From the NCBI GenBank assembly GCA_019090185.1, contig JAHRWJ010000119.1, positions 1 to 5,064 of the forward strand: DNA of 5,064 bases, in the 5' to 3' direction. A program made the position numbers and the translations under genes. The notes beneath the pieces are model-generated. The model was given only the letters and a program-made list of their open reading frames with translations, was not told the DNA's origin and did not search any database. The stretch's first letter is position 1. The number at the start of each line of letters is the position of its first letter. This DNA comes from Immundisolibacteraceae bacterium (GTDB lineage Bacteria > Pseudomonadota > Gammaproteobacteria > Immundisolibacterales > Immundisolibacteraceae). Positions 1 to 5,064 of this stretch are shown here, piece after piece.

Positions 1-628
1 AGCCTGGCATAACATTCCAGTGATCAGTTACCTGTTTTTAAAAGGCAGATGCGGCAACTGTTCACAGCCCATATCAATACGCTACCCGATAGTAGAACTG
101 TTGGCCGGAATCATTACGGCAGCGCTTGCGTACGAATTTGGGTTTTCACTCTATCTGGCTGCTACCCTGATATTGAGCTGGTCGTTCATCTGTTTGGTTT
201 TCATAGATATCGACCACATGCTATTACCCGATGACATCACCCTGCCCCTGCTATGGCTGGGCATCCTGCTTGCACTTACCGGAATTGGACCTGTTGCTCT
301 TGTCGATTCTTTGATCGGTGCGATGGCCGGATATATGCTGCTTTGGCTTGTCTATTTGGGCTTTAAACTAGTCACCGGCAAAGAGGGGATGGGTTACGGC
401 GACTTTAAATTACTAGCGGTCATTGGAGCCTGGCTTGGCTGGCAAATCCTGCCGGTGGTTATTTTACTTTCCAGTGTGATCGGTGCATTAGTCGGGATCA
501 GCATTATTGTTTTTTTTGGCGGACAGCGAGGCAAACCAATCCCCTTTGGCCCCTACCTGGCTGGAGCCGGCTGGGTCGCGTTAATTTGGGGTGAACAGAT
601 AAACCGTCTCTATTTATCGACCATCTGA
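1..628 (+). CDS. pilD: Type IV prepilin peptidase / N-methyltransferase PilD, 5'-truncated by window start
   Basis: Inner-membrane aspartic protease that removes the leader peptide of type IV prepilins and type II secretion pseudopilins and N-methylates the new N-terminal residue. Reading is open from base 2 with no start in the window; the first residues are AWHNIP, the HNIP block that lies well inside PilD proteins, so an internal GTG at base 20 is not the start. About 208 residues are present of a usual 280-290. Visible are one Cys pair (CGNC, residues 17-20), the second half of the family's zinc-binding cysteines, then ISIRYPIVELLAG, typical of the family. The two presumed catalytic aspartates lie in FIDIDHMLLPD (about residue 69, bases 206-208) and GYGDFK (bases 401-403). 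Several hydrophobic membrane segments follow, as expected of a polytopic protein. It ends in TGA. pilD upstream of coaE is a common arrangement, usually after pilB and pilC, which would lie outside this window. Confidence 0.95.
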   Translation, partial: AWHNIPVISYLFLKGRCGNCSQPISIRYPIVELLAGIITAALAYEFGFSLYLAATLILSWSFICLVFIDIDHMLLPDDITLPLLWLGILLALTGIGPVALVDSLIGAMAGYMLLWLVYLGFKLVTGKEGMGYGDFKLLAVIGAWLGWQILPVVILLSSVIGALVGISIIVFFGGQRGKPIPFGPYLAGAGWVALIWGEQINRLYLSTI

Positions 629-687
629 TAATCTAACAGCCTCTGCAAATCGCATTAAGCCCGTTGACTGAGAGTCGTGCTCACCTC

Positions 688-711
688 AAAGCCAGCCCAA
701 TTTTGGCTTTT
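688..711 (+). terminator. Terminator-like hairpin between pilD and coaE
   Basis: Perfect inverted repeat AAAGCCA (688-694) and TGGCTTT (704-710) around a 9-base loop, with one further T. The downstream arm ends in Ts, giving a short U-rich 3' side. The stem is only moderately GC-rich, so this would be a weak intrinsic terminator. It lies 60 bp after the pilD stop and 53 bp before the TTG taken here as the coaE start. Function is inferred from structure and position only. Confidence 0.45.
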
Positions 712-763
712 CGCTGTCATACCAGACGCGAATCACCCATCCCCCCCCAACGAGACACTTGAA

Positions 764-1366
764 TTGCCTTTTATTATTGGACTGACCGGCGGCATTGCCT
801 GTGGCAAAACCACTGCTAGTGATTTTTTTAGCGACCAGGGCATCGAGATCATCGACGCGGACTTGGTATCTCGGCAGGTTGTTCAGCCAGGCCAGCCAGC
901 GCTTGAGGAGATTGTTAAGCTATTTGGTTCAGATATTCTTGATAGCGACGGACAGCTCAACCGCCAAAAAATGCGCACCCTGGTCTTTCAAGACAAATCT
1001 AAACGCAAACAACTCGAAAAAATTCTTCACCCAGTGATCCGCAGCCGTCTCGACCAACTATTAAAAGAGAGTCATGGTGACTACGTTGTTTTTAGTGTTC
1101 CACTGCTGATTGAATCAGGCCTGCAGTCCAGAGCTGATCGAGTTTTAGTGATCGATGTGGAGCCTCAGACGCAGCTTAAGCGGCTAACTGACCGGGATGG
1201 CATTAGTCTCGAACAGGCTCACGCGATGATCGACGCCCAGCTACCAAGGGAAAAGCGGAACCTAGCGGCTGATGACATCATCGATAATTCAACGACTCTT
1301 GAACGGTTTCTTGCCGAGCTTGAGAAAAGTCATGATAAATATTTGGCCCTGTCCCAACACCAATAA
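764..1366 (+). CDS. coaE: Dephospho-CoA kinase
   Basis: Cytosolic kinase that phosphorylates the 3'-hydroxyl of the ribose in dephospho-CoA, the last step of coenzyme A synthesis. From the TTG used here the protein is 200 residues, matching the usual length near 200. It opens with PFIIGLTGGIACGKTT, holding the P-loop GGIACGKT (residues 9-16). IDADLVSRQVV follows (about 29-39, with the conserved DxD-like acidic pair), then VPLLIESGL, VLVIDVEPQTQLKRL and the C-terminal block REKRNLAADDIIDN, all family signatures. An in-frame GTG at 677 would add 29 residues with no family likeness, and would put a hairpin and a run of eight Cs inside the gene. GAGA at 752-755 is a reasonable ribosome binding site 8 bases before the TTG. 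In many gammaproteobacteria coaE is followed closely by zapD and yacG; here an inserted segment separates it from zapD. Identity is firm; the start is the less certain part. Confidence 0.93.
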   Translation: MPFIIGLTGGIACGKTTASDFFSDQGIEIIDADLVSRQVVQPGQPALEEIVKLFGSDILDSDGQLNRQKMRTLVFQDKSKRKQLEKILHPVIRSRLDQLLKESHGDYVVFSVPLLIESGLQSRADRVLVIDVEPQTQLKRLTDRDGISLEQAHAMIDAQLPREKRNLAADDIIDNSTTLERFLAELEKSHDKYLALSQHQ

Positions 1367-1370
1367 AGCA

Positions 1371-1387
1371 GCCCAAAAATTTTGGGC
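1371..1387. terminator. Hairpin just after coaE, possible terminator
   Basis: GCCCAAAA (1371-1378) and TTTTGGGC (1380-1387) form a near-perfect palindrome beginning 4 bases after the coaE stop; realistically a 6-bp stem with a 5-base AT loop. On the + strand no T-run follows, so termination there would be weak. On the minus strand the hairpin is followed by a T-richer stretch (CTGCTTTATT). It could instead protect the 3' end of the coaE message. Role inferred only. Confidence 0.4.
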
Positions 1388-1416
1388 CTAGCAACCTAGT
1401 TTTATCGACAATACGC

Positions 1417-1420
1417 TTAA
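1417..1420. repeat. TTAA, left copy of putative target duplication
   Basis: TTAA immediately before the left terminal repeat, repeated at 1581-1584 immediately after the right one. Because TTAA is its own reverse complement, it may be a duplicated target or an outer part of the inverted repeats. Confidence 0.5.
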
Positions 1421-1580
1421 GGAAGCTCTGAAAAACTATGGTTGAAGCAGGTGGTTTCTCAGAACATTCAGATTTGAGGCGCAAAATGCAGGTAATAGCG
1501 GGGCTATTGGCTAGTTTTGCAACAAAAAAACTGGATGTTCTGCGGAAGCAGATGCGAATTCAGAGTCTTTCAGAGGCTCC
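1421..1580. mobile_element. 160-bp palindromic MITE-like element flanked by TTAA
   Basis: The ends are imperfect inverted repeats: GGAAGCTCTGAAAAAC (1421-1436) against the reverse complement of GTCTTTCAGAGGCTCC (1565-1580), 13 of 16 matching. Both ends abut TTAA (1417-1420 and 1581-1584), which fits a target-site duplication. The symmetry continues inward: CAGAACATTCAG (1460-1471) pairs with CTGGATGTTCTG (1531-1542) at 11 of 12, GCAAAA (1481-1486) with TTTTGC (1515-1520), and AATAGC (1494-1499) with GCTATT (1503-1508). All share one axis near 1501, so the whole element can fold back on itself. It is too short for a transposase and encodes nothing recognisable, so it would move only with a transposase supplied elsewhere. 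The termini look to me like those of some IS5-family elements, but I cannot verify that. A non-mobile palindromic repeat family is the alternative. Confidence 0.72.
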
Positions 1581-1584
1581 TTAA
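1581..1584. repeat. TTAA, right copy of putative target duplication
   Basis: Second TTAA copy, directly after the right terminal repeat of the palindromic element, matching the copy at 1417-1420. Four-base matches occur by chance; its exact placement at the repeat boundary is what makes it credible. Confidence 0.5.
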
Positions 1585-1706
1585 TTGCCAAACCCTGTTT
1601 GTTAAAAGTCACTTCCAGCAGGAGGGCAAGCGCCCGAAGCGATCGGTTTACCTTATACTAGGTCACAAAAATACAGCTTCTTACGCTTTAAAGAGAACAC
1701 CAGCAA

Positions 1707-2471
1707 TTGCCTAGCCCTGCCTACTACGAACAACCCCTAAACGAACGAGCGCGGCTACTCATGCGCCTGGAGTTCGTTTTCAAAAAACTTGAAAGCATTG
1801 CGAACAGCCCGACAAACGTAGAACAAATGCTCGCTCTTAATGGTCTACTGGATCTATCCGACCTGGTCGGGCGTGGAGACACCACCAGCGAGGTAACCAA
1901 AGAGCTCGAAAGAATCGCCGAAAACCTGAAACAGTTACGACACATTCCTAGCGTAGATTCAGCCCGCCTGGATAAAATCCTCGATAACGTTGGTAGTCTC
2001 AGCGCACGGTTGAGCCAACAAACACCTCGACATTATCAAACGACCATCGACAACGAACTACTTTGCCACCTGAAGCGTCGCCAGCATGTCACCTGCGGCA
2101 ATACCGAATTTGACCAACCCGCCCTACAGCATTGGCTATTTAAACCAGAGCAGATTCGGCTGCAGCAAATCATCGACTGGAGCGAGCCTTTTGTGACACT
2201 CAAGCTGGCAGTCAAATTAATTTTGCAGCTGATCAGAGAATCCGCCCAAGCCAAGCTGCAATCTGCAGAATCGGGCTTTTACCAACAAACCCTTGATCCT
2301 GAGCAGCCTGTGCAAATTATCAGGGTAGCCCCGGACGATCCTACTTGTTACCCGGTCATCAGTGCTGGCCGCCACCGTTTTACGCTGCGTTTTATGCGCC
2401 AGAGCGGCATTGATCCGGCTAGTCAGGTTGATGACCAGGTTACTTTTCGGCTAGCCTGCTGCGCTGTATGA
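1707..2471 (+). CDS. zapD: Cell division protein ZapD (Z-ring associated)
   Basis: Cytosolic protein that binds and cross-links FtsZ filaments at the division site. The 254-residue length is close to the 247 of E. coli ZapD. The N-terminal YYEQPLNERARLLMRLEFVF (residues 6-25) is the family opening block (E. coli: [20 protein letters not shown]). Further shared blocks are FDQPALQHWL (about 134-143), ESAQAKLQSAESGFYQQ (about 178-194), YPVISAGRHRFTLRFM and the closing FRLACC. The rest is mostly predicted helix, as in the family. The start is TTG: an in-frame TAA lies at 1689-1691 and no ATG or GTG occurs before the conserved block, so TTG at 1707 is the only workable start. A purine-rich AAGAGA near 1690-1695 is a distant ribosome binding site. 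The stop overlaps the yacG start by 4 bases (ATGA), implying translational coupling. An inserted palindromic element upstream may have changed its expression. Confidence 0.96.
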   Translation: MPSPAYYEQPLNERARLLMRLEFVFKKLESIANSPTNVEQMLALNGLLDLSDLVGRGDTTSEVTKELERIAENLKQLRHIPSVDSARLDKILDNVGSLSARLSQQTPRHYQTTIDNELLCHLKRRQHVTCGNTEFDQPALQHWLFKPEQIRLQQIIDWSEPFVTLKLAVKLILQLIRESAQAKLQSAESGFYQQTLDPEQPVQIIRVAPDDPTCYPVISAGRHRFTLRFMRQSGIDPASQVDDQVTFRLACCAV

Positions 2472-2680
2472 GTCAGGTTAAATGTCCCAGTTGCGATAAG
2501 CTAACCGAATGGTCAGATGCCAATCCATCCCGACCGTTTTGCAGTGCCCGCTGTAAAATGAGTGACCTAAATGGTTGGTTAAGCGACGAATACAAGCTTA
2601 ACGACCGAGGCGATATCGAAGATCAACCGAAAAAAAACTTCCAGTTACTCGATCCATTGGAAGATGAGCTTAACCATTAA
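2468..2680 (+). CDS. yacG: DNA gyrase inhibitor YacG, zinc-binding
   Basis: Small 70-residue protein of the YacG family; the E. coli protein (65 residues) binds one zinc and inhibits DNA gyrase through contact with GyrB. The four zinc ligands are visible as CPSC (C6, C9) and FCSARC (C25, C29), with the conserved W15 and RPFCS context between and the block after it (DLNGWLSDEYKLN) matching the family (E. coli: DLGEWAAEEKRIP). The C-terminal tail is acidic and polar and probably disordered, as is usual. The ATG overlaps the zapD stop as ATGA, so the two are almost certainly one operon, the same order as in E. coli. The gene converges on the kinase-fold gene with 24 bp between stops. Family assignment is firm; gyrase inhibition here is inferred from the E. 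coli protein. Confidence 0.95.
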   Translation: MSQVKCPSCDKLTEWSDANPSRPFCSARCKMSDLNGWLSDEYKLNDRGDIEDQPKKNFQLLDPLEDELNH

Positions 2681-2682
2681 GC
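2668..2682. other. Small palindrome over the yacG stop codon
   Basis: GCTTAA (2668-2673), CCA, TTAAGC (2677-2682): a perfect 6-bp inverted repeat with a 3-base loop spanning the last codons and stop of yacG in the convergent junction. AT-rich and without a T-run, so a poor intrinsic terminator; it could still mark the 3' end of either transcript. No other hairpin is visible in this junction. Confidence 0.25.
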
Positions 2683-2704
2683 GTTAACTTCAAGCCGTAT
2701 CAAA

Positions 2705-3388
2705 TCAGCCGGTTCGTAACCGCTCAGCCAAAGCGAGTAGTTGCGGCTTCAGTCCCTGAACTTCCTTTACTGAAAGATCTACTTCCTCTAGGTAGCTTTC
2801 CACGGCCAAATTCCAGTCATCAAAACTGATCAAGGTGTGATCATCCATTCGCTTTAGCAGCGGACGAAAATTTCTTTGTCTTAAGGAAGTCGATAAAGTG
2901 CGTCGATAAAACCGCATATCGGCTATGTCGATCAACGGGAGATCACCGTCATCACACCACAACAAATTACCCAGATGTAACGAGCGAAAATACACGCCAC
3001 CAGCATGCAATCTGGCCATCATCTTTCCTAAGTAAACAAATACTTGCTCTCGATCAACTGCGCTAATCTGGCTTTTGAGCCGGTCTCGCAGACTCTGCCC
3101 TGGCAACCTCTCATAAACCACCATGTGGTATGCGAGTTGCTTACAATAGCGGATTTCTCGAACTTCTATGGTGCGAAAACCGCGGGACTTTAATTTTGTC
3201 GCATTAGCAACGAAACGTTTCGCATAAGGGTTAAACAGTGCGGAGCTAAACCAGCGTTTGCGCCGAAAGAGCTTATAAATTACAAGCTGATCGGCTGATT
3301 CAAGCACTTTGGGTCCAAACCCATCCGCTTCTAAAACCTGACAATCAGCGATGAGTTGCTCAAGATATTGAGCGCTAAAAGAAAGCAT
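2705..3388 (-). CDS. WaaP/InaA-type lipopolysaccharide kinase-fold protein ('toluene tolerance' family)
   Basis: A 227-residue cytosolic protein with the reduced protein-kinase fold of the lipopolysaccharide kinase group (WaaP, KdkA, InaA). A candidate ATP-binding lysine is K39 in VIYKLFRRKRWFSS. PYAKRFVANA and YERLPGQSLRDRL follow, then LHAGGVYFRSLHLGNLL (127-143) at the catalytic-loop position and LIDIADMRFYRR (152-163) in place of DFG. In the catalytic loop the usual Asp is Ser (S136) while N141 is kept; D154 is the likely metal ligand. The sequence resembles proteins labelled toluene tolerance protein in Pseudomonas more than KdkA, though a gene of this kind beside waaA suggests work on the lipopolysaccharide core. 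ATG at 3388 fits the family's N-terminus; only a weak GGA lies upstream. It diverges from waaA and converges on yacG. Substrate and activity are unproven, so I give no symbol. Confidence 0.82.
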   Translation of the reverse strand: MLSFSAQYLEQLIADCQVLEADGFGPKVLESADQLVIYKLFRRKRWFSSALFNPYAKRFVANATKLKSRGFRTIEVREIRYCKQLAYHMVVYERLPGQSLRDRLKSQISAVDREQVFVYLGKMMARLHAGGVYFRSLHLGNLLWCDDGDLPLIDIADMRFYRRTLSTSLRQRNFRPLLKRMDDHTLISFDDWNLAVESYLEEVDLSVKEVQGLKPQLLALAERLRTG

Positions 3389-3418
3389 ACTAATTATTTT
3401 ATCCAGAAAATTCGATAG

Positions 3419-3434
3419 CCGGCTGCGCTGCCGG
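3419..3434. other. GC-rich inverted repeat in the divergent promoter region
   Basis: CCGGC (3419-3423), 6-base spacer, GCCGG (3430-3434): a perfect 5-bp GC stem in an otherwise AT-rich intergenic region, 31 bases upstream of the minus-strand kinase-fold gene. It would lie in that gene's leader if transcription starts further upstream, or could be a protein-binding site. No T-run follows on either strand. Confidence 0.3.
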
Positions 3435-3454
3435 ATTCATAAAAGTCATTCGTC

Positions 3455-3471
3455 GTTACAGAATATGTAAC
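3455..3471. promoter_or_regulatory. Operator-like dyad GTTACA-N5-TGTAAC
   Basis: A perfect 6-bp inverted repeat, GTTACA (3455-3460) and TGTAAC (3466-3471), with the 5-base spacer GAATA. It lies between divergent genes and 12 bases upstream of the TATAAT near waaA, where a dimeric regulator could act on one or both genes. I do not recognise the motif as that of a particular regulator. It could be chance in AT-rich DNA. Confidence 0.35.
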
Positions 3472-3483
3472 CGTTAACCAATC

Positions 3484-3489
3484 TATAAT
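3484..3489 (+). promoter_or_regulatory. Candidate -10 box TATAAT for waaA
   Basis: A perfect consensus -10 hexamer ending 9 bases before the waaA ATG. At 16-18 bp upstream only GAATAT-like sequence is found, so there is no good -35 box. If it is used, transcription would begin about 2-4 bases before the ATG and the message would be nearly leaderless, which fits the lack of any Shine-Dalgarno sequence upstream of waaA. Otherwise it is a chance AT-rich match. Confidence 0.4.
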
Positions 3490-3498
3490 AATCCAATC

Positions 3499-4764
3499 AT
3501 GCATTATCCTTTCTATTTATTAGCCAGCCACATTTTACTACCGGTGGTTTTTACCCGCTTGTTAGTAAAATCTCGTCACAATCCGGCCTATCGTAGGCGC
3601 TGGCTTGAACGGCTCGGCGTTTACAAAACAGCTCAGGCTGCTAGCCCTATCTGGATACACACCGTCTCTGTCGGTGAATTCAATGCTGCAAAACCCCTAA
3701 TCAAAGGCCTCCAGGCGCGCCATCCAGCCATACCGATTTTGGTGACCACCACCACGCCGACCGGATCAGATGCAGTTAAGGCATTTGACCCTGCTCTGTT
3801 ACATGGCTATCTACCCTATGACGTTCCAGGCGCGGTGAAGCGATTCCTGGATCATTGGCAACCTCGCCTGAGTATTATCTTTGAGACCGAAATATGGCCC
3901 ACACTGTATCGCCAAACTGCTGACCGGGCGATTTCAATATTACTGGTAAACGCCAGATTGTCTGAGAAATCGGCACGGGGCTACCAGAAGCTGCAGCCCC
4001 TCATCACAGAGACCCTCAACCGGGCTTCTCAAATTGCAGCAGCCTCAAATCCGGACGCCGACCAATTAAAAGGGCTCTGCGGTTCGCTCGATCAGCTATC
4101 CGTATTGGGTAATATCAAATTCGATTATCAACCACCGAATAACGCCGCTAGCCAGATAGAACAGATCCGCAACAGCCTCAACTTTGCCAGCCGAAAGACC
4201 TGGATTGCCGCCAGCACCCACCCGGAAGAAGAAGCGCTGATGCTTCAAGCCCACCAGCAGGTTCTTAAAACAGTCCCCGATGCGCTGTTAGTATTGGTAC
4301 CCCGACACCCCGAAAGGTTTGACCAGGTGGCGGAGCTCTGTGAACAAACTCTTCCCACCGCCCGCCGCTCTCTTAATCAACCTTGTAGTACGCAGATCAA
4401 TGTCTATCTTGCCGATACCATGGGCGAACTAGCACTGTTCTACGGTGCCACAGATGCTGCCTTTGTTGGTGGCAGCCTGGTACCCGTTGGTGGTCATAAT
4501 TTATGCGAGCCTGCGGCCTATGCCAGGGCGCCGCTGTTTGGCCCTCACATGCATAATTTTGTTGAGATACGTGACTTATTAGCGAGCGTAGATGGGGCTC
4601 GCCAGATAGAGGATTCTCAACAATTAGGCCAGGAACTAATACGGCTGTTAAATGACCCCAAAGAAGCCAATCGCCGGGGGAGCTTGGCGCTAAAAACCTT
4701 ACAGCAGCACCGGGGCGCGACCAACAAACTACTAGCACTAATCGCCACAACGCTCGACGATTAG
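3499..4764 (+). CDS. waaA: 3-deoxy-D-manno-octulosonic acid (Kdo) transferase WaaA
   Basis: GT30-family glycosyltransferase at the cytoplasmic face of the inner membrane that moves Kdo from CMP-Kdo onto lipid IVA, starting the inner core of lipopolysaccharide. The 421 residues match the usual 420-430. A hydrophobic N-terminal segment (about 5-23) is the membrane anchor, followed by NPAYRRRWLERLG. The donor and acceptor lobes show SVGE with the presumed catalytic base E60, TTTTPTGS (83-90), YLPYDVP (104-110), FETEIWP (128-134), VPRHPERF (267-274), GDTMGEL-like ADTMGEL, and FVGGSLVPVGGHNLCEPAA (322-340), the CMP-Kdo binding block. Whether it adds one or two Kdo units cannot be read from sequence; a neighbouring kinase-fold gene recalls species with phosphorylated single Kdo, but that is speculation. 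No ribosome binding site is visible before the ATG, though the N-terminus aligns with known WaaA. Convergent with the tolC-like gene, 24 bp apart. Confidence 0.96.
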   Translation: MHYPFYLLASHILLPVVFTRLLVKSRHNPAYRRRWLERLGVYKTAQAASPIWIHTVSVGEFNAAKPLIKGLQARHPAIPILVTTTTPTGSDAVKAFDPALLHGYLPYDVPGAVKRFLDHWQPRLSIIFETEIWPTLYRQTADRAISILLVNARLSEKSARGYQKLQPLITETLNRASQIAAASNPDADQLKGLCGSLDQLSVLGNIKFDYQPPNNAASQIEQIRNSLNFASRKTWIAASTHPEEEALMLQAHQQVLKTVPDALLVLVPRHPERFDQVAELCEQTLPTARRSLNQPCSTQINVYLADTMGELALFYGATDAAFVGGSLVPVGGHNLCEPAAYARAPLFGPHMHNFVEIRDLLASVDGARQIEDSQQLGQELIRLLNDPKEANRRGSLALKTLQQHRGATNKLLALIATTLDD

Positions 4765-4788
4765 TGCTTAGCTAAAAACCCTTGTTAA

Positions 4789-5064
4789 TCAGCTATCAGC
4801 GGGTGTCACCAGAACTTCCAACCACTCATTAACGGAAGTCAGGTCGGAGGGTTGCAAAGTGCCCGCAGCCTGTTTAAGCCGCAGCGTATTGAGAATGTAC
4901 TGATATCTGGCTTTTGATAATGCTCGCTTGGCACGAAACAGTTCGCGCTGCGAATCCAGGACATCTACCGAGGTTCGAGTGCCCACTTTAAAACCTAATT
5001 CGGTCGCATCCAGCGCGCTCTGTGACGACAGCCGCGCCTGACGAAGCGCCCTCACCGAACTAAT
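4789..5064 (-). CDS. tolC: TolC-type outer membrane channel protein, C-terminal part (5' end outside window)
   Basis: The C-terminal 91 residues of an outer-membrane efflux and type I secretion channel; the frame stays open to the window edge, so the start and about four fifths of the gene lie beyond base 5064. Diagnostic is the helical repeat ATELGFKVGTRTSVDVLDSQ (about residues 19-38 of the fragment), then ELFRAKRALSKARYQYILNTLRLKQAAGTL, matching the last coiled-coil hairpin of E. coli TolC (GYSVGTRTIVDVLD, ARYNYLINQLNIKSALGTL). It ends only 21 residues after GTL and so lacks the long disordered tail of E. coli TolC, as is common in other gammaproteobacteria. A GTG at 5055 is internal, not the start. 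waaA and a tolC homologue also lie in the same neighbourhood in some Pseudomonas-like genomes, by recollection. The specific pump partners cannot be inferred, and a paralogous OEP family member is possible. Confidence 0.9.
   Translation of the reverse strand: MSSVRALRQARLSSQSALDATELGFKVGTRTSVDVLDSQRELFRAKRALSKARYQYILNTLRLKQAAGTLQPSDLTSVNEWLEVLVTPADS

Larger units (their letters stand above)
1367..1706. other. 340-bp gene-free interval between coaE and zapD
   Basis: This stretch separates two genes that are usually close neighbours. It holds the post-coaE hairpin (1371-1387), about 30 unremarkable bases, the 160-bp palindromic element (1421-1580) with flanking TTAA, and then 122 bases before the zapD TTG. 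The open frames crossing it on either strand give peptides I cannot match to any family and overlap the palindrome, so I do not call them genes. A TATACT at 1654-1659 could be a -10 box for zapD but no matching -35 is visible. The leading 47 bases of the zapD side contain nothing else I recognise. Confidence 0.7.

Noticed and set aside
664..692. TTGACT at 664-669 as a -35 box for coaE
   Set aside because: No -10-like hexamer occurs at 16-18 bp, and a terminator-like hairpin lies just downstream.
1278..1484. 68-codon open frame on the minus strand across the coaE 3' end, possibly a transposase remnant
   Set aside because: Most of it is antisense to coaE or spans the post-coaE hairpin, and the peptide shows no transposase motif.
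1421..1580. Assignment of the palindromic element to the IS5 family
   Set aside because: The ends recall IS5-type termini, but without a database search and with TTAA borders shared by other families the assignment cannot be supported.
1654..1659. TATACT as the zapD promoter -10
   Set aside because: The -35 position is GC-rich (CGCCCG region) with no consensus likeness and there is no extended -10 TG, so evidence is too thin for a feature.
1517..1714. 65-codon open frame on the + strand between coaE and zapD
   Set aside because: It starts inside the palindromic element, matches no family I know, and overlaps the zapD start; it looks like a chance frame.
4397..4750. 117-codon open frame antisense to waaA
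   Set aside because: It is a shadow of the strongly conserved waaA frame and has no recognisable domain.
4765..4788. Terminator between convergent waaA and tolC
   Set aside because: Only a 4-bp TTAG/CTAA repeat is visible in the 24-bp gap; no stable hairpin with a T-run.

Overview
The window comes from a gammaproteobacterium of intermediate GC content. It encodes type IV pilus biogenesis (PilD), the CoaE-ZapD-YacG cluster found in most gammaproteobacteria, the lipopolysaccharide enzyme WaaA and a TolC-type outer-membrane channel, so the cell is Gram-negative. The small kinase-fold protein beside waaA resembles the so-called toluene tolerance proteins of Pseudomonas more than the KdkA of Haemophilus and Vibrio. 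This suggests a Pseudomonadales-like or related marine lineage, but that is inference from remembered family sequences.

Left part (1-2680, + strand): the C-terminal three quarters of pilD (cut by the window start), coaE, zapD and yacG. A terminator-like hairpin sits between pilD and coaE. coaE and zapD both appear to start with TTG. The usual tight coaE-zapD spacing is broken by 340 bases that hold a hairpin directly after coaE and then a 160-bp palindromic element with 16-bp terminal inverted repeats between TTAA copies. The element looks like a MITE or other non-autonomous transposon. zapD and yacG overlap by 4 bases.

Middle (2681-3498): a minus-strand WaaP/InaA-type kinase-fold gene converges on yacG and diverges from waaA. 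The 110-bp divergent region holds a GC-rich inverted repeat, an operator-like dyad (GTTACA-N5-TGTAAC) and a perfect TATAAT only 9 bases upstream of the waaA start codon.

Right part (3499-5064): waaA, the Kdo transferase that completes the inner lipopolysaccharide core on lipid A, followed 24 bp later by the convergent 3' end of a tolC-like gene that runs off the window. Functionally the left half covers pilin processing, CoA synthesis and cell division, and the right half covers the outer envelope. I found no defence system, CRISPR array, tRNA or rRNA. Apart from the small palindromic element this is ordinary core chromosome.
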